64,000 nucleotides of DNA from Macrosoma leucophasiata (lineage: Eukaryota; Arthropoda; Insecta; Lepidoptera; Hedylidae), in NCBI GenBank assembly GCA_036365455.1, contig JAWQUS010000004.1:6269501-6333500 (forward strand), given 5' to 3'. Below are positions 32,020-46,200 of this stretch, one piece after another. The notes below the pieces were generated by a model, which ran no database searches, was not told the DNA's origin, and saw only the letters and a program-made list of their open reading frames with translations. The number at the start of each line of letters is the position of its first letter. The first letter of the stretch is position 1. The position numbers were made by a program, and so were the translations under genes.

Positions 32020-32300
32020 TTTTTTTAATGTAATAAATTGGCAAACAAGCACGCAGTTCACATTGATGTTAAGTGATGACTGCAGCCTATAGACACCCAC
32101 ACAATGACCAGAGGTCAAAATGCAGATGCGCTGCCACTCCTGAGGCATAAGGTGTTATGCCTCTGTGCCGGAAATTACAAGGCCGTACATTACCACCTGA
32201 CCGGAACACGATAGTGCTGAACACTACCGTTTAGCGGCAAGTATATAAGGTAATGCGGTGGTGCCTACTGATCACTGGAGCTCTACCACCAGTGAACCTC
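32020..32300 (-). repeat. SINE-like family D, near full length
   Basis: Opens with a T-rich run (the poly(A) end in reverse), then AATTGGCAAACAAGCACGCA, GTGATGACTGCAGCCTATAG, GTGCCGGAAATTACAAGGCC, GACCGGAACACGATAGTGCT and ends CACTGGAGCTCTACCACCAG. Confidence 0.85.
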
Positions 32301-33504
32301 AAGCGAGTCTTGGCTCTTTGACAAAGCCACTGCTTCTGTGCATTACAGAATGCAGTACAAATACTTATCAAGCCAGTCACAATAGATTACAAGTTATCAG
32401 ATAGGATATCAGCAAGTACTCAGTATGTAGGTATGTACAATACTCTGACCCACATCCTTCACGGAGTATTTTAAAAACCATAAAATTTTATTGGCATGTG
32501 GTAATTATGAAATTATGTAAATTCAACAGATTCAAGTACCATCAATCACAGGATATTAAGTACCTAAAACAATAACTACAGGAGATTGATTAAACAAATA
32601 ATATTTAAACTAAAAATCAACACAGCGAAAATGAAGAATTTATAACCCAGAATAACCCTGTCACAGAATGGCGGCAAGCGGCGAGGCGGCCCGCACTATG
32701 GATAACGATATGCGAGAAATAGATTCTTGCGCCATACTAAATTAGCCAGCCAAACAATAAATTGCACGTATGGTACTATGTACCTATTAAGTTCCAAAAG
32801 CATATGCGTAATATGGATAAATTGGTTATTTCAATCAAATGGAAGAAATTATCACGGCAATATGGCGTCCGCCGATTCGATATTTCGATGCGAAGCGAAC
32901 AACGTAACAATTCTGAACATACAAAAATCTGCAATTCTGTACTTACCTTAACTAATAACAGTAAATATTGATAGTAATAACTATGAGCACATGTGTTTTT
33001 GTTTCTTGCGTAATTAATTATCAAAATGATACACGTGCACGCTGCAAGCACTTCGCGTATCCGGAAACGAATAAATTTGACAATTATGTTAGGGATGTGG
33101 TTGCTCAGTTTGCTCACCCACCATACGATTTAATATTTATAATCAGTTATATCGACTTATATTAATCGATTTCTTTGCATTGTGTTTTATGTGTTTCTTT
33201 GTATTACCTTTCTCAGTCAAGGAATATAGTAAGTATTATTGAAAAACTAAATGATTATTAATTGTAGTATTTTATAATTACTAAGCAATAATGTTTTATT
33301 GAAGTAATTATTTTATTGGGCAGTTTCATAAATATAATTTTGGAACTTTAACATACCTACCTACGTAATATCAATAATAGATTTTTTTTTGAAGTTGTTA
33401 TATCAGTTAACAGGAACAGACGTTCAAGTTGGCGCTACAACAAAATTTTATAACTTGTTAAGTATAGTAAAATAAAGTAATTGCAAAGTTTATTTAGACT
33501 GATT

Positions 33505-33720
33505 TCCGCAAAATGGTAGTGTTCAGCAATATCGTGTCCCGGTCAGGTGCTAACGACCCTGAAATTTCCGGCACAGGACAAAACACCATAAGTCTCAGGA
33601 GTGGAAACGTATCTACACCGGTTTAATGTAAATGTCAATAAATTGTTTTAGAGGATAGAATAAATGTATTACTTATCATCAATGTAAACTGTAAGTAAAT
33701 ATGCTTGATCGCCCATTCAT
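33505..33720 (+). repeat. SINE-like family D, diverged
   Basis: AAATGGTAGTGTTCAGCAAT, CCGGCACAGGACAA, CTCAGGAGTGGAAACG and ACTTATCATCAATGTAAACT follow the family order with many changes. Confidence 0.6.
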
Positions 33721-34194
33721 GAGATTTAAAAAACGTAATTCTATTATATTCAAATCACAACATTCCATTTTATACTAAAACAATACTTTCATCTAAAAGT
33801 TAAATTATCATGAATGAAAAGGTATAAAAACAACAGGTTGCATACCCGCTCAATTGCCCTGTGGACTATAGTCGACACGATTTCCAAGTTTCGTTCTTGA
33901 GTGAAATATGTCTGTTTGTTCAGGATATTTTTGTATATCTGTCTTGTTCTTTTCCTTGTTCTTTGCTAAATTATCTATGGATTAAAACCGAATGATCAAT
34001 CTGTGCAGTGGAAAAAAAAAGATATGTAATGTCAAACTAGTCAAAGCGTGAGTGCAGAGTGACGTAGTGTTCGACTGAAGACGTTAAAGTTTTGTTATTT
34101 TCAAGGTAAGTAATGCACTAATACATAGTAATAAGGATTTCAGCATGAGACACAAAATTTAGCATTTTTAAACCCAAAACATTAGGTGGTATAT

Positions 34195-34390
34195 TTTGGC
34201 GGATGACGTAACTTTTTTTTCGCACTGTTATTCTATTTCACTATACCCGAGCACTGTAATAAGCTTATGTCAAACAAAATGCCACCAACTTTATTTAATA
34301 TAACTCAAAAATACACCAAGAAAATAAAATAAAATAAGAGCACCACACGCATCTTTCATGGTTCCCGCCAAAACCCCATTACTATCATTC
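34195..34390. repeat. dispersed element, family G end
   Basis: TTCGCACTGTTATTCTATTT, TATAACTCAAAAATACACCA and TTCCCGCCAAAACCCC match the block at 9470-9600. Confidence 0.65.
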
Positions 34391-34659
34391 AGCATTATGA
34401 TTGTTTATTACTTCTCATAAAATGTCAGATGTCTATTTTCCATTCATACCAGATCGATTTTCAAAATCGATGTTCAAAAACAGCAATAAATATTGTCGAT
34501 CACACACATCATTCGCACACAGTTACGCAACGAAATGCATCACTATCAAACCGACTATATACGTCACATCCGTGCCTATTTTTTTTTAATTAATTTATTT
34601 ATGACCATAGATACAAAGTCTTTCAGTCGTATACATATTGAATTTCACATTTCTTTAAA

Positions 34660-34912
34660 TTAATGAATATCCTTAAGGAAGATGACGATGATTAAATGCT
34701 TCCATGAGGAATATGATGAGATGATGGGATGGCTCCAGTAAAGCGAGGCAATACGAAAAATCACTTTTCACTTCATAATATCACTTTCTTACACTCGTGA
34801 ACATTATCGAATGCTTTATGATAAAAATCCCACCATTTTTACAAATAAAAACGCGACTATACACAAATTTCGAAAATAAAATCACGCCGCATTCCCGCCA
34901 AAACCACTTCCA
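34660..34912. mobile_element. dispersed element, family G (inverse of 22008-22310)
   Basis: The segment is the reverse complement of 22008-22310 with moderate divergence (AATCACTTTTCACTTCATAA, AAAAACGCGACTATACAC) and ends ATTCCCGCCAAAACC. Confidence 0.7.
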
Positions 34913-35058
34913 TCCGTGCCTATGCCTAATAATGTTGCCATTCCTTTTATTTGCTTGCTAGTCTTAAAAAATATATTTTTTTGCAAATGTAAGCAGCAGT
35001 GAAACGTAAAATCTTAATCAACAAAAATAAGTTGAAATTGTGTCAAGTGTCAAAAGGT

Positions 35059-35386
35059 CATGGCAACACGATACAAACACGGCCCACCGGCCGCGGCGGA
35101 CCGGAGGGGAGTAGCCTAGTATATTGATCTGAGAAAGTAGCCATTGCGTTTATTACCGATGCAAAACAGTCTTTCATTTTTTGCGGGGGGAAATACGTGT
35201 GACACACACACTACAAAAATCGTCTAATAGTACGAAACTCCCACTGATTATCACAACAAAATACATAAACAATTTCATGCAAACATTTAAATGGGCGACA
35301 GACATAGGTACTTTCAAAGAGGGGAAAACCTGCATATGGCTTCTCCTCTCCGATCCGCTGCGGCCGGTGGGCCGTGTTGCTTTATG
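35059..35386. mobile_element. hAT-type MITE with 8-bp target duplication CAAAAGGT
   Basis: CAAAAGGT flanks both sides (35051-35058 and 35387-35394). Inside, ACACGGCCCACCGGCCGC (35077-35094) is mirrored exactly at 35360-35377. The outermost ends (CATGGCAACAC / CATAAAGCAACAC) match imperfectly. No coding frame. Confidence 0.75.
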
Positions 35387-35659
35387 CAAAAGGTAGAAAA
35401 ATACTTATATATATTACTTTGCAGATTTTTTTGCATGAACGATCGCGGTTGCAGTTAAAATTATTAAACTTTAACAAATATTTTGGTGCAACCAGTGTCG
35501 CTAAGCCACAGATCAAAGAAGCGTTGTGTGGATATTTCATTTTATAGCATCTTATTAAGAAATGAACAAAAGATTATCATTATCATGTTTGACACAACAC
35601 AAACGAACAGACGATTACGATACCTATACCTATTCTGAAAGTTTTTTCTACATCCATCC

Positions 35660-35705
35660 TCGCTTCAGCTGATAGATGTCCACTGTTGGACAAAAGCCTG
35701 CCCCA
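35660..35705 (-). repeat. RTE LINE 3'-tail fragment
   Basis: CTTCAGCTGATAGATGTCCA and CTGTTGGACAAAAGCCTGCC are the reverse of the 3' tail seen at 16700-16735 (CAGCAGTGGACGTCTTTTGG). Confidence 0.6.
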
Positions 35706-35799
35706 ATGTTGCTCACAACAGGATTGTATTTTACGTCATGAGGAGAGAATATGTCGATTTTCAACGTTATAAAAGGCAATAGAAATGAAACACAGTATT

Positions 35800-38700
35800 A
35801 AAAACGAAGTTTTATTTCCACCTCAAAAAGCCAACAAGATGTTACGCAACCAATTATTATACGATTCCTTTTCTCACTAAGAACGAAAATTTAAATGCAC
35901 TTTCATAGTATGCCTAATCCTTTAACTAACGTATAAAAATTAAAAGAAATATGACACACTACAGAGGCATTAGCCATAAAAGAAATTACAGCGCTTAATT
36001 TTATTGTTCTCTGTGATTTAATTGAATTTGTAAATTATTAATAATTATCTATGAAGTCATGTTATTCGACCGACATTCAAATTCATAGGTCTGCCAGTAC
36101 ATATACAAATTAAACTTTAATATTTACTTGAGATATTGTGCAATAGGTAGATAGTGCAGATGTGTAGATGCTATCAGGGAACTGGCCGCTTGATCATATG
36201 GGTACCTTATATGTTTGTAATAAAAACTCTATTTGAATGATTTTCTATAAATGGAGAGTCCCCACGGCCCTTTTCCTTGTAACATTTCATGCTTTGAATC
36301 GCGATTGATTGTTCTGTCTTGCTTTAATTTGCGCTAATGTTAGAATAAGAAACTATTCAATTGCGATGCAATGAACATTACTTTACGGCACTAAATCCCC
36401 TGATCCTAAGCCTGAGTTGCACCACAATATTTGTTAAGGTCAAATTATCGTAACATTTCACATCCTTCTCTAACTTTAACAGATTTCTTTAAGTTAGAGA
36501 AGGATGTGAAATTTTACAATAACTTTTAACTTTAACAAATATCTTGGTGCAACCCAGGATAAGTCAATTAAAGTCCAATCTTATTGGACGTTTCAAAGTG
36601 AACATGAGAAATATAGTCAAGAATAACATAACGGCTAAAAGAATACGATAACGTATTAATCTACAATAGTACGTAAAAAAAGTTTTTTTTTCATGAAACC
36701 ACAGAGAACTTCTTAGCATTATTTCTATACATTCACCACAAGAATGCGCTATAGTTACAATCATACACGCCATTTCAATTTTGAACTAAAACAGTCTAAC
36801 TAGAAAGTTGTAAATACAAAAGAAAAAACATAAAAGTTTGTTAACTTCACCTCACTCTTTGCCACAATATATAAGAAAGTAGTACCAACCACATTTTAAA
36901 TGGGCCTAAAATGGTTTGAATACAGAACGTAAAAAATATACAAAATAAAACTGGTACATACAATAGGTACTTAAGAACCATCAATATATTTTCAGCAATT
37001 AAACAACTTTCTAATTAAACCTTTTAATATTCAAGTACTATTGGAGAAAATAATACATTTTTAAAATCAAATCGTGTTCATAATTTAAGTTTTCATGGAA
37101 AAATATATACTAATTTTGGCAATATAATATATTAATAATAGTAATCATAACATTTCGTGATTTCCGGAAAAAATCTTGTTTTTTCTTTTTTTTCAATATA
37201 AATAAATAACAGATAATATTCTTTGTATTATTATATAAGTAACTGAAAAGAAGAAGGTCCAAAAATGTATAGCGTTGTTCCCACTTAATGTACAGTTCGT
37301 AAAATAATAGTTAAAACTATTCTGAACAATTTCAGACTATCAATTTTAGTTAATGTTGTGTAGTTTTTCGTTTAAATATAATTAATTTTACACAAAATGG
37401 TAATACAAAATATCGCGATGGCGATTGACAATTCTTTTGACAAGTTTGTCATCTCATGTCACTAGGTTCTGGAGTGTACAAATTGCCGTAATCAGTAAAA
37501 AAGAACTGTTTTAAACAATTTCATCTTTGTTGTTATCAAATTATCTTCATTTTGCCTTAAATCTTTGAAATATTAGCTTTCTTTTGATGTACTGTACATC
37601 CACTGGGAACACCACGTTACACCTACATTATCACTGGTTATTATTTATTTTGCGGTTCCTTTTTTATTAATGTAATGTACAACACCATAATATATGTATT
37701 GTATTATAAATACATAATTGAGTGGATGTAATAAAGCCATAGATAAAATTATGTATTGTTAATGTAAAGATATAACATACATATCATTATGAGACATTTA
37801 AGCACAATTATGAAAATCTTCAACAAGTAAAACATTTATTTCAAGAATGTATGCAATATTTATTATCTACGGACCAATAATAAGAATTTGTAAAACCAAA
37901 TCATAATATTTATCATCCAAATAACAACAATATAATACAACTTCGATTTATGAGAATAAAAGCGATATGTATGAGCCGAAACAAATACATAAATTGTACA
38001 AGATTTATTGTATAATTACCTAAATGTCTATCTTTTATAAATTGAATATTCCACATTTATATAAATTATACAAAAAAATAATAAATTTCAAATATTTATT
38101 TCACAACAATATATTTTATACGAATATTCATTGTCAATTTTAAATAGATATGTAATTAAATATTGATGTTTTAATAAATTTATACGATATATTTTTATGT
38201 GGCTTAATCGAATTTCAGGCAAAGATATCATACTTTATATATATTGTTTTGTTGCCTAATAAACATAAGTTCGAACAGGACTTTTTTATTCTATTTTGTC
38301 TGTCAATGTTATCTACGATATCATATCAGTCTTTATAATATATAAGTAGACAGATAAGATATTACTCTTAAAAGGCCACAAGTCAAATTATTAGTGATAT
38401 AGAAAATTATGCCCACAAGCGATTTTATTTCAAATTTCAAAAATATTACTTCGTTTTAAACTCCATTATATGGTGTAGGTAAATATTATTTTTGTAAATA
38501 CACACATCACTGGACTGTGTCGGTAGTAAAATATTTATAAAATAATATTGTGTTGTTGTAAGGTATGGAATCTAAATTTGGTAGACGATATTAATTTCAA
38601 AATAATGAAACTGAAATAAATAAATCATTGAGTCTCAGTACAACTATTTTTTTTTTGTCAAGCTTATAAATTGATAGCGTCTTCATCAATACGCAATAAG

Positions 38701-40057
38701 TAGGTGTCCCGCTTTTCACTTTTTTATCAGGAAAAGTTTTTGGGTAAATTAAAATGATATTTAATTTTAATTTAAAAAGGTATCTTTTGTCGAAGAAGTT
38801 ATCAATTTGTATGTCAAATATATATGGTCTGTTAACATTTCATTTTACTTCTAGCCAGTTTCGGATACTTGTGTATTTACAAAAATAACACAAGATAGTT
38901 TTCACTTACAAGCTAGAAAGGTACTTTAAAGACCACTAACACACTAAGCGCACTCCCTTTTTAGTAACTTAACTAATTGTACTAAAATAGGCATGCTTAA
39001 CACAAACTTAGTAATGTTTGTCAATCGGTTAGTAAGTAATACTACAACAACTAATTTGAACTTCATCTGATACAGACGATTGCTTTTTTGGAACATTATT
39101 TTTTATTCATTTGAACTTTTTTTGCTATGAGCAATTCACTTTTTCTAATTCCCAGTCTGGTTCAATCAAATGCAATATCTACTTAAGTAGATTAGGTCGT
39201 ATCCTACATTTGTCTAACATTTCCATCCTAAATTATTAGTAATACAAAATCATTATGCTTGTCATGCACTTATCATTATCATCGACTTAAATCAACGTTT
39301 TCTGTATTCACTCCTACATGTTAGTTTTTTTTTTCTCCACAAGTCATTTTCTAACCTTTTATTTGAAAACTCAATAAAAATATTGCCACCGCAATTTTTT
39401 TGTATAGTCATATTAATGCATACTTAACTTATGTAAACAACATTAAGTTATACATTTCAAAACTACAATCGAATCCATAGATAAAACACCTTCAAACCTC
39501 AGATTAAATATAAAGTTAAAAACATAAATCTAATCGTGAATGTTGCGGATGTCACAACCATTTAAGGGCGTATGCCTTAATATTTAATAGCATGTAAATT
39601 GAGCTAATTGTATTGTTGGCAACCCCATATCTTGAAACATTAGTTTCAAACCATTTCTGTCAAGTATAATCTTGCAAATGGCCGTAACAATCCTTGCGTC
39701 CTTATCAATAGACATTTAAGTCTTTTTTTTTAGCCGATAACGACTGGGTAATATTTATGAAGCGTATGCATCATCTAGCCTTTTTAGTCCTCCTTCATTT
39801 TTAATACTCTCGTATTCTCCTCAGTGTATTGATTAATAAGTTACCCACTTAAGAATCAATTTCACTGACAGTTATTCCGCATCCTTACTTGACCTTGGTT
39901 AAACATTAAAAGTTAAAAACCGTAACCACCAAGCAAGTAATTCATCGTACATTTTCAAGCCGAATCGGCATCCAATGATAAAACTACAGAACACTGGGTT
40001 TCGGAAAGCCTACAGCTTTTAGGATCATGCCTAAAAGCGAGATTGTAGGGAATCCGT
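35800..40057 (-). other. AT-rich, repeat-poor stretch: possible long 3' UTR of the KASH gene
   Basis: Immediately downstream (- strand) of the KASH stop codon, over 4 kb contain only one complete MITE (36407-36558), against a dense repeat background elsewhere. Several AATAAA hexamers occur on the - strand, for example at 39358-39363 and 35811-35816. No open frame with features is present. Confidence 0.35.
36407..36558. mobile_element. MITE family B, copy 1
   Basis: The outer ends TAAGCCTGAGTTGCACCAC and TTGGTGCAACCCAGG are inverted. The centre ACATCCTTCTCTAACTTTAA pairs with TTAAGTTAGAGAAGGATGTG. Other copies: 45983-46133, 60861-61130, 61501-61610, 62898-63002; a short piece lies at 35463-35495. 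Confidence 0.85.
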
Positions 40058-40298
40058 TCAAACGGGTGGCGGTCCGCGTACGTAACGCAATTGAGGCGTC
40101 AGGGTTTGAGCGAGAGAGTTCAAGGCATCACAGCATCTTGGTCTCTCGACCAGCCAGGCAGCCAGTAGGAGAGCTACGAGGCAAAGTTGTATGGGGATGG
40201 ACGAGCGAAGCACGCGCCACACCCATCCGCTTCTAGGACTGTAGTCCGGATCACCTGAGCCTGTTTTGTTACCTGCCACCTTGACGTTCTGGTCCCTG
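40058..40298 (-). CDS. klar: KASH gene last exon: membrane span and KASH peptide
   Basis: The acceptor CATTCCAG is followed by C, completing Thr. It reads RDQNVKVAGNKTG..., WVWRVLRSSIPIQLCLVALL and ends QLRYVRGPPPV-stop. The acceptor is a CAGCAG tandem, so the first Arg may be dropped by a 3-nt shift. Confidence 0.92.
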
Positions 40299-43200
40299 CT
40301 GGAATGAAAGTAAATTATGTTTAAACGAATTCCACAGTACATAACGTTAATTGTTGTTCAATGATCACGCCGAAATGCGATTGAAAAAAGATTGCTGAGA
40401 GAAGTTTTACGCTAGTACTAAACAGTTGAGAAAAACTGATACCAGTTGCATGGTTATATATGGAGCAAAACGTCTGAGAGCTCAAGAGCTTCTATGGATG
40501 TCTACAGCCTGCAGTAATCAATTATTTGGAGTACTTCCAAAAACTTCAAATATTAAAGGGTACCACGACGGCGTCTATACATGCTCATCGTCACATCATT
40601 TTACTTAAGTTAAAGAAAGAGGAAAGAAAGAAAGAAACGTTTATTTGTAGCAATGTTTTGGTACATGGACAACACAGATTTTTTTACATTAACTAAGTAG
40701 GTACCTACCTAAAATTTGTAACCAATTGCAAGTTATAACTGTTGACAATATGCATATGTAAATAAATTGTCAAAATATCAATAAAAACTAAAATTTACTA
40801 AAGACCAGTTATATCCGGTTTGTTGGTCCTTCGAGCCGGATCAAATGGGTGTTGAACTCGTTCTCAACTTTCTAGATATAAAAATATCTCGAGAATCAAT
40901 GAAATATTAAATTATACTCACGTATCATCGTCAATCTTCAAATCTGGGATGCTCTGTTCCACAAGCGCTCGGCACGACTCTTGCAATGTCCGCACTTCGT
41001 TCTCTGTTTGCTCCATACGCTGTAACAATAATTTATCGTTATAACATAAAGCTCCTTTCCTTTCCACCAAAGTGTACTCGATTTTAAACATATACATAAT
41101 AATATGCCCACGAACAAAATCTTGAGCTATATTTGAAGTTTAGAATGACTCCAGAAATATTTCTGGATTTGTTGTTAGCAAACTTCAAGTGTTAAATTGG
41201 TGATAAAATTTTATTGTAATGGGCAAATGAAATAAAAATAGCGGCCGTGTAGCCTGAAGACCTTTCTGCCCGTTGAAAGCTATTATTCAACATTTAAGTT
41301 CTTCCTGAATTAAAGAAACGAAACAGAGCACGGAGTACGCAGCCTCTAGAGTGGACATCAAGTCACGTTATTAAAACGATCAGCTAGTGGAATATATTAT
41401 GTTCAATCTTAGTTAGTTCATTTAATGACGTGCAGCGTTTTTAGCGTATTTTAATCCCTCCCCACTCCCTGGTGAGATGTGAGATTTGGCCAAACTCCCT
41501 CCCCCATTACATCTTTTTCAAAATATGAAATATGTGTGTGTATTGGAGTGCATTAAAAACTAATTCTCTCTTTTCTTGAGGAAAAATTACATTAAATTTA
41601 TCGCCACACTCTCCCCCGATTCCTTAAAGTAAAATGACATGTTATTCGGCTAAATTGATTTTCCATAACCTAGATTTCCCCTTAGAAACACAACGGTAGC
41701 GCGGTGTATACTTTTTCCTGTGAATGTACCTATTTATTTTACCTTGGCTGCCTCGTTGGCTCGGTGGTCGCAATTGCGATGGTGAAGCCTGAGATCCTGG
41801 GTTTGATTTCCAGGTCGGGAAAATCTGTTATTGTGTTTTTTCTGTGAGGAAATTCCCAGTAGTAGCCCGAAGTCTGGTCGTGCCTCGTAGAGCACGTAAA
41901 GCCGTCGGTTCTACGCCCAATCTTTCTCCGGTCGAATTGTCGTCCCATCGGACTATGAGAGTGAGGGAATAGAGAGTGCACCTGTGTTTGCGCATACACT
42001 TGTGCACTATAATATCGCTGCACAGTTGGCTAGTCTGCGTTCAGATTGGCCACCGTGACCGAAATTCGGTCTGGAGGACATTATTATCTTACATACGAAC
42101 GTTCCCTTACCTTAGCAATAGCACGGTGAGCGGGCGAGTTAGGCGCCAGGGCGGCCTGCAGGCGTCGCGCGAGTTCCCTCAGCGCACCCAGTCGCCTCGC
42201 GCGGCCTCCCGCACCTTCACTGTCGCCGTCTGATATACCGGAGTCGGATAGCGAGTCGCATTGCGAACTTCCCTGTAGAAACAAATGTAAATGTATTGTA
42301 AATTACAAAAATTGTATTCATATTTGTAGAAATAAAAGAGGAATGTACACAATATATACAATTTTAAATAAAAAGCACTAAAAAAATTTACTAGGTTTCA
42401 AGTTCAAACTCATTTAGCGGCACGAAGGTTTCTGAGTTGGAACGACTCATTTTCGACAGATGGCGCTGCTATTATTTTTTAGTTGCAAGCGTAGCAACGC
42501 TCTCAATGTTTAGTAAGAACATAAAAATGTGTGTTTATTAAATTAAATTTCAAAAATCATGTTTACCTTCTTCTTTTCAACCAACGAAGCAGCCAATTGC
42601 CTTATCTGTGCTGCCACTTCGACTTGATCCCCCACTGTTGGTCCCTTATCGCGCAACGCTTGCAACGTTGCCAAGTCACCGCGCAGAGCACCTTGCAACT
42701 CACGCAATGCGCTCTCCCATTCGGCCCAGGCGCAAACCGCTTTCTCCAGCGATAGAAGCTCGTTTGATGTGCTGAAAAGAGAAATAAGTACTTCAGATCA
42801 AAACACATGAAGATTTAACGGAAGAACGCGTGCCAAACGCGTGTCTCGACATGCGCAATATAGGGTTCCGTTTGTGTAAGTACATTTTTGCAGATGGCCG
42901 AGTATTACTCGTAAATTGCTGTGATCCTTCGCCTTTCAATTTCGTTAGGTAAACTAGTGCTGTGATTTTATCTCATTTCCCATTCCCAATGCCACCATGC
43001 CGAAACCATTTAACTGGTAGTGGATTGGGACACTTGGCTCTTACTTAAATTGACACTTAAAAGCTTATATTTATTATCACAAACCCAAATATTCTCTTTT
43101 TTATTTTTTTTCGCAATAACACTTGCTAGTAAAGGTATTTTTTATAAGAGCGGCTGGACTAGATTTCTAGTGGTCGCGAGTTCGAGTCATTTTTCTTTAA

Positions 43201-46200
43201 AAAATATATTCCAAATATTCTCCCCCAATGATGCACTATACTGTTGTAAGCAGCTCATAAACGTTCAAGAAAACAGCATTATGAGCTCTTTTTGATTAGT
43301 TTATTGTTTGCCGTTTTATAGGACTTGGCATAAAAGTTTTTAATAACTTAATTGAGAATTTAGGAGTTTGAAGTAACATTTGTAGAAAACAAGAAAATGA
43401 AATTAATGACAGATTTTTTTTAAAGAAGACACTTTGATTTTTAAAGAACACCTGCGATTGCTTTACGACTTGGTATTGAGAATGTGCACCTGTCCGTAAA
43501 AAACTTATGTCATGTTTCCATACATAGATTTCCAAGTAAACACGTATCGGAAAACCTGTATGTTTTATTGCGTTAAGTTGGAAAGCAATTTTTTTAAGCT
43601 ATAGGGCTATGGATTTCTGTATTCCATTTTAAAATAGATTTATTTCTACATGTCACATACAAACACATTTTAGTTATATCGTGAAATGAGTTTCAATTAA
43701 CGCCCGGCCAAAATAAATAAAAATTGACAAACCGTTAATGGCCTATAGGCTGCGACAGATGTCAAGCCCATAAAAATGTGGCCTCTTGGTAGAAATGTGA
43801 AGTTTTATTTATATATCGGCCGAACCTGATTTGAACCCCTGCTCGTTGGTGGCCTTTTCGAAGAAATGTCATACCAAATAAATGTTGGCATTTTGAAAGA
43901 AATATCAAGCACCTTATTAAAATCCTTATTCTCATAACATTAGGAAAATTGCTTGTTTATTAAGCAGACATAATAATGTAATAATGTACATATGTAGAGC
44001 AAGAAAGCAAATCTATTCAGTTGCGAAGCTTGGTGAGGACTGAGCTGCTCGACCGCCCTGGGGTACGACCACCTAACGACATTGCTATTGTCGTTGTCAT
44101 TCCTGTCAAATTTTCATGTCGATTTTTGCTTTAACTAAATAACAATAATCGAAATAATCTACCATTATCACTTATTTCTCACCTACGAAAGCACGAAAAA
44201 CGATCAGATTATCCCGACTGCTTTTAAACAAGCTACAAATCGACATGAAATTTTGACAGCAATGACAACGACAATAGCAATGTCGTTAGGCGGTCGCACC
44301 CCAGGTCCGATTTGATCGCTTTGACCCTCGCTTAGTTTTATTTTGTTTTGTAATTGCGTAACGCCTATGGAAATAATTAAGACTATCGTTATATCGTCCA
44401 CATTGCTCGAAAGCGATCAAATAAGGCCCAGTTCGAGTAAATGAAAGCTAACTGACCGTTGGTGCGCATCGTCCCAGGCGGCCAGGAGAGCCGCCAGGTC
44501 CGCATTCAGACCGCTGTCGTCTGTCTCCATCTCGCCGAGGGCCCGACGCACTGACACAGTCAACTTCAGCATCGACACCTTGCATTCTAGCAGACGCGAT
44601 AGACGCTCCTGTAACAACAATGGATGGATGTTAATAAGTTTCGCAATTTTATTTCTATACTAGCTGTGTAGCTGTGCCCGCGACTTCGTCCGCGTGAGAA
44701 TTTATGATTGTTCAGGGGGGGAGGGGGGTAGATAACCCAGACAAAGTCGTGGGCGCAGCTAGTATAAAAGTAGCCTAAGTTACTCCTTATTATATCAGCT
44801 AGCGAGGAGCTAGCTAGGAGTAGATAACTCAGACGAAGTCGTGTCAAAATCAGTCCAGCCGTTCCCATATTAGCCCCAACAAACAGATAGACACTACAAT
44901 TTTACTTATTTGTATAGATGTATGTATAGATATGAAAGCGTCAGGACGGGACAAATTATAAGCTACATCAAAAATGCCTGAAATCGATTCGGTTATCGAT
45001 TCTGAACCAACTAGTTTTGGGTTGTACATTCAATCCTGTTACACGTTGTATATGTTATCAAATGTTGCTCATCTATATTTGGAGGCGTTTTTTGCATTGT
45101 GGATTAATGTGGATGTCTAAAGATGCGACTTTTTAAAAACATACCTTCAACTCCTCAATCCGTCTATGCAGCTGAGCCCGGGTGTGCGGCTGGGGCGCGC
45201 AGTCACCCGGTTCGCATATATCGTCGAGGGACTCTCGCAGCGCCGCCAGCTCCCTGCGCAGTCGTCGCGCGCCTCCGCGACGTATCGCCGCCGCTCGCAG
45301 AGCTGACCATCGCGCTGATACCGCTGTTGACAAAGATGAAATCTCTTTATTTATGCTTAAGAAGTCAGAAAACAAATAATTCGTTTTTTTATCTTATGAT
45401 TATGATCGCAAACAAACTTTATTTCACATGGGTGGTTCTACATAAAAATCGATGGTCAAAAAGTAGATGCAGAGCCATCCCAGAGACCAAGTAGCTTTGC
45501 ATAGATATTGAGAAACATCTGCATTTTATAACATCTGGTTGTTGCAAATGTTTAATTTGTTACAGGCTGCAGTATTCACTTACGTTCTATGTGAATTTTC
45601 TGCTTGTTTTCCACAAAAAAAAAAAACGATGCATATGTTCTGATTGTGGAATAAGTCGTACCGACTCCGAAGTTACGGATTAGATTAGACATTAGTATCC
45701 AAGTTAGTAGCGGTAGGAATATGACCAACCTATTGTCAGAATTTTCTTAATCTACTAGTATATTTGGTTTTTATAAATAATACTTGGGGTTCGTAGGATT
45801 CATGACTAATCAAAGCAACAAAGTTGAAAATCATACAACATTCAAAAAACTGACTGGCTGACTACCATAGAATACACTGACTATGGAGCGGAGTAATTTT
45901 AAAGTAGAATTCACACTTCACAAAATGGTAGGCACAGCTTCATTTTCGAGTATAATTACATTGAAATTTTTGACTATAACTTTAAGCCTGAGTTGCAGCA
46001 CGACTTTTGTTAAAGTTAAAGTTATTGTAACATTTCACATCCTGCTCTAACTTTAACAGATTTCTTTAAGTTAGAAACGGATGTGAAATGTTACAATAAC
46101 TTTAAATAAAGTCGTGGTGCAACCCAGGCTTAGTATCCCAAAAGTAATTACGATAATATACGACATTAAAACCAATCATGCGTTAAATGAATTATAAAAA

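Larger units (their letters stand above)
31696..35800. other. upstream of B52: repeats, 5' exon not located
   Basis: The B52 promoter and leader exon should lie in this interval. Candidates are the GC-rich patch near 32665-32705 (GCGGCAAGCGGCGAGGCGGC) and nearby unique sequence, but no donor can be assigned with confidence. A consensus + strand donor (TTTTCAAG|GTAAGTAATG near 34105) could mark an unrelated transcript. SINE-like, family G and hAT-type elements fill much of the rest. Confidence 0.4.
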
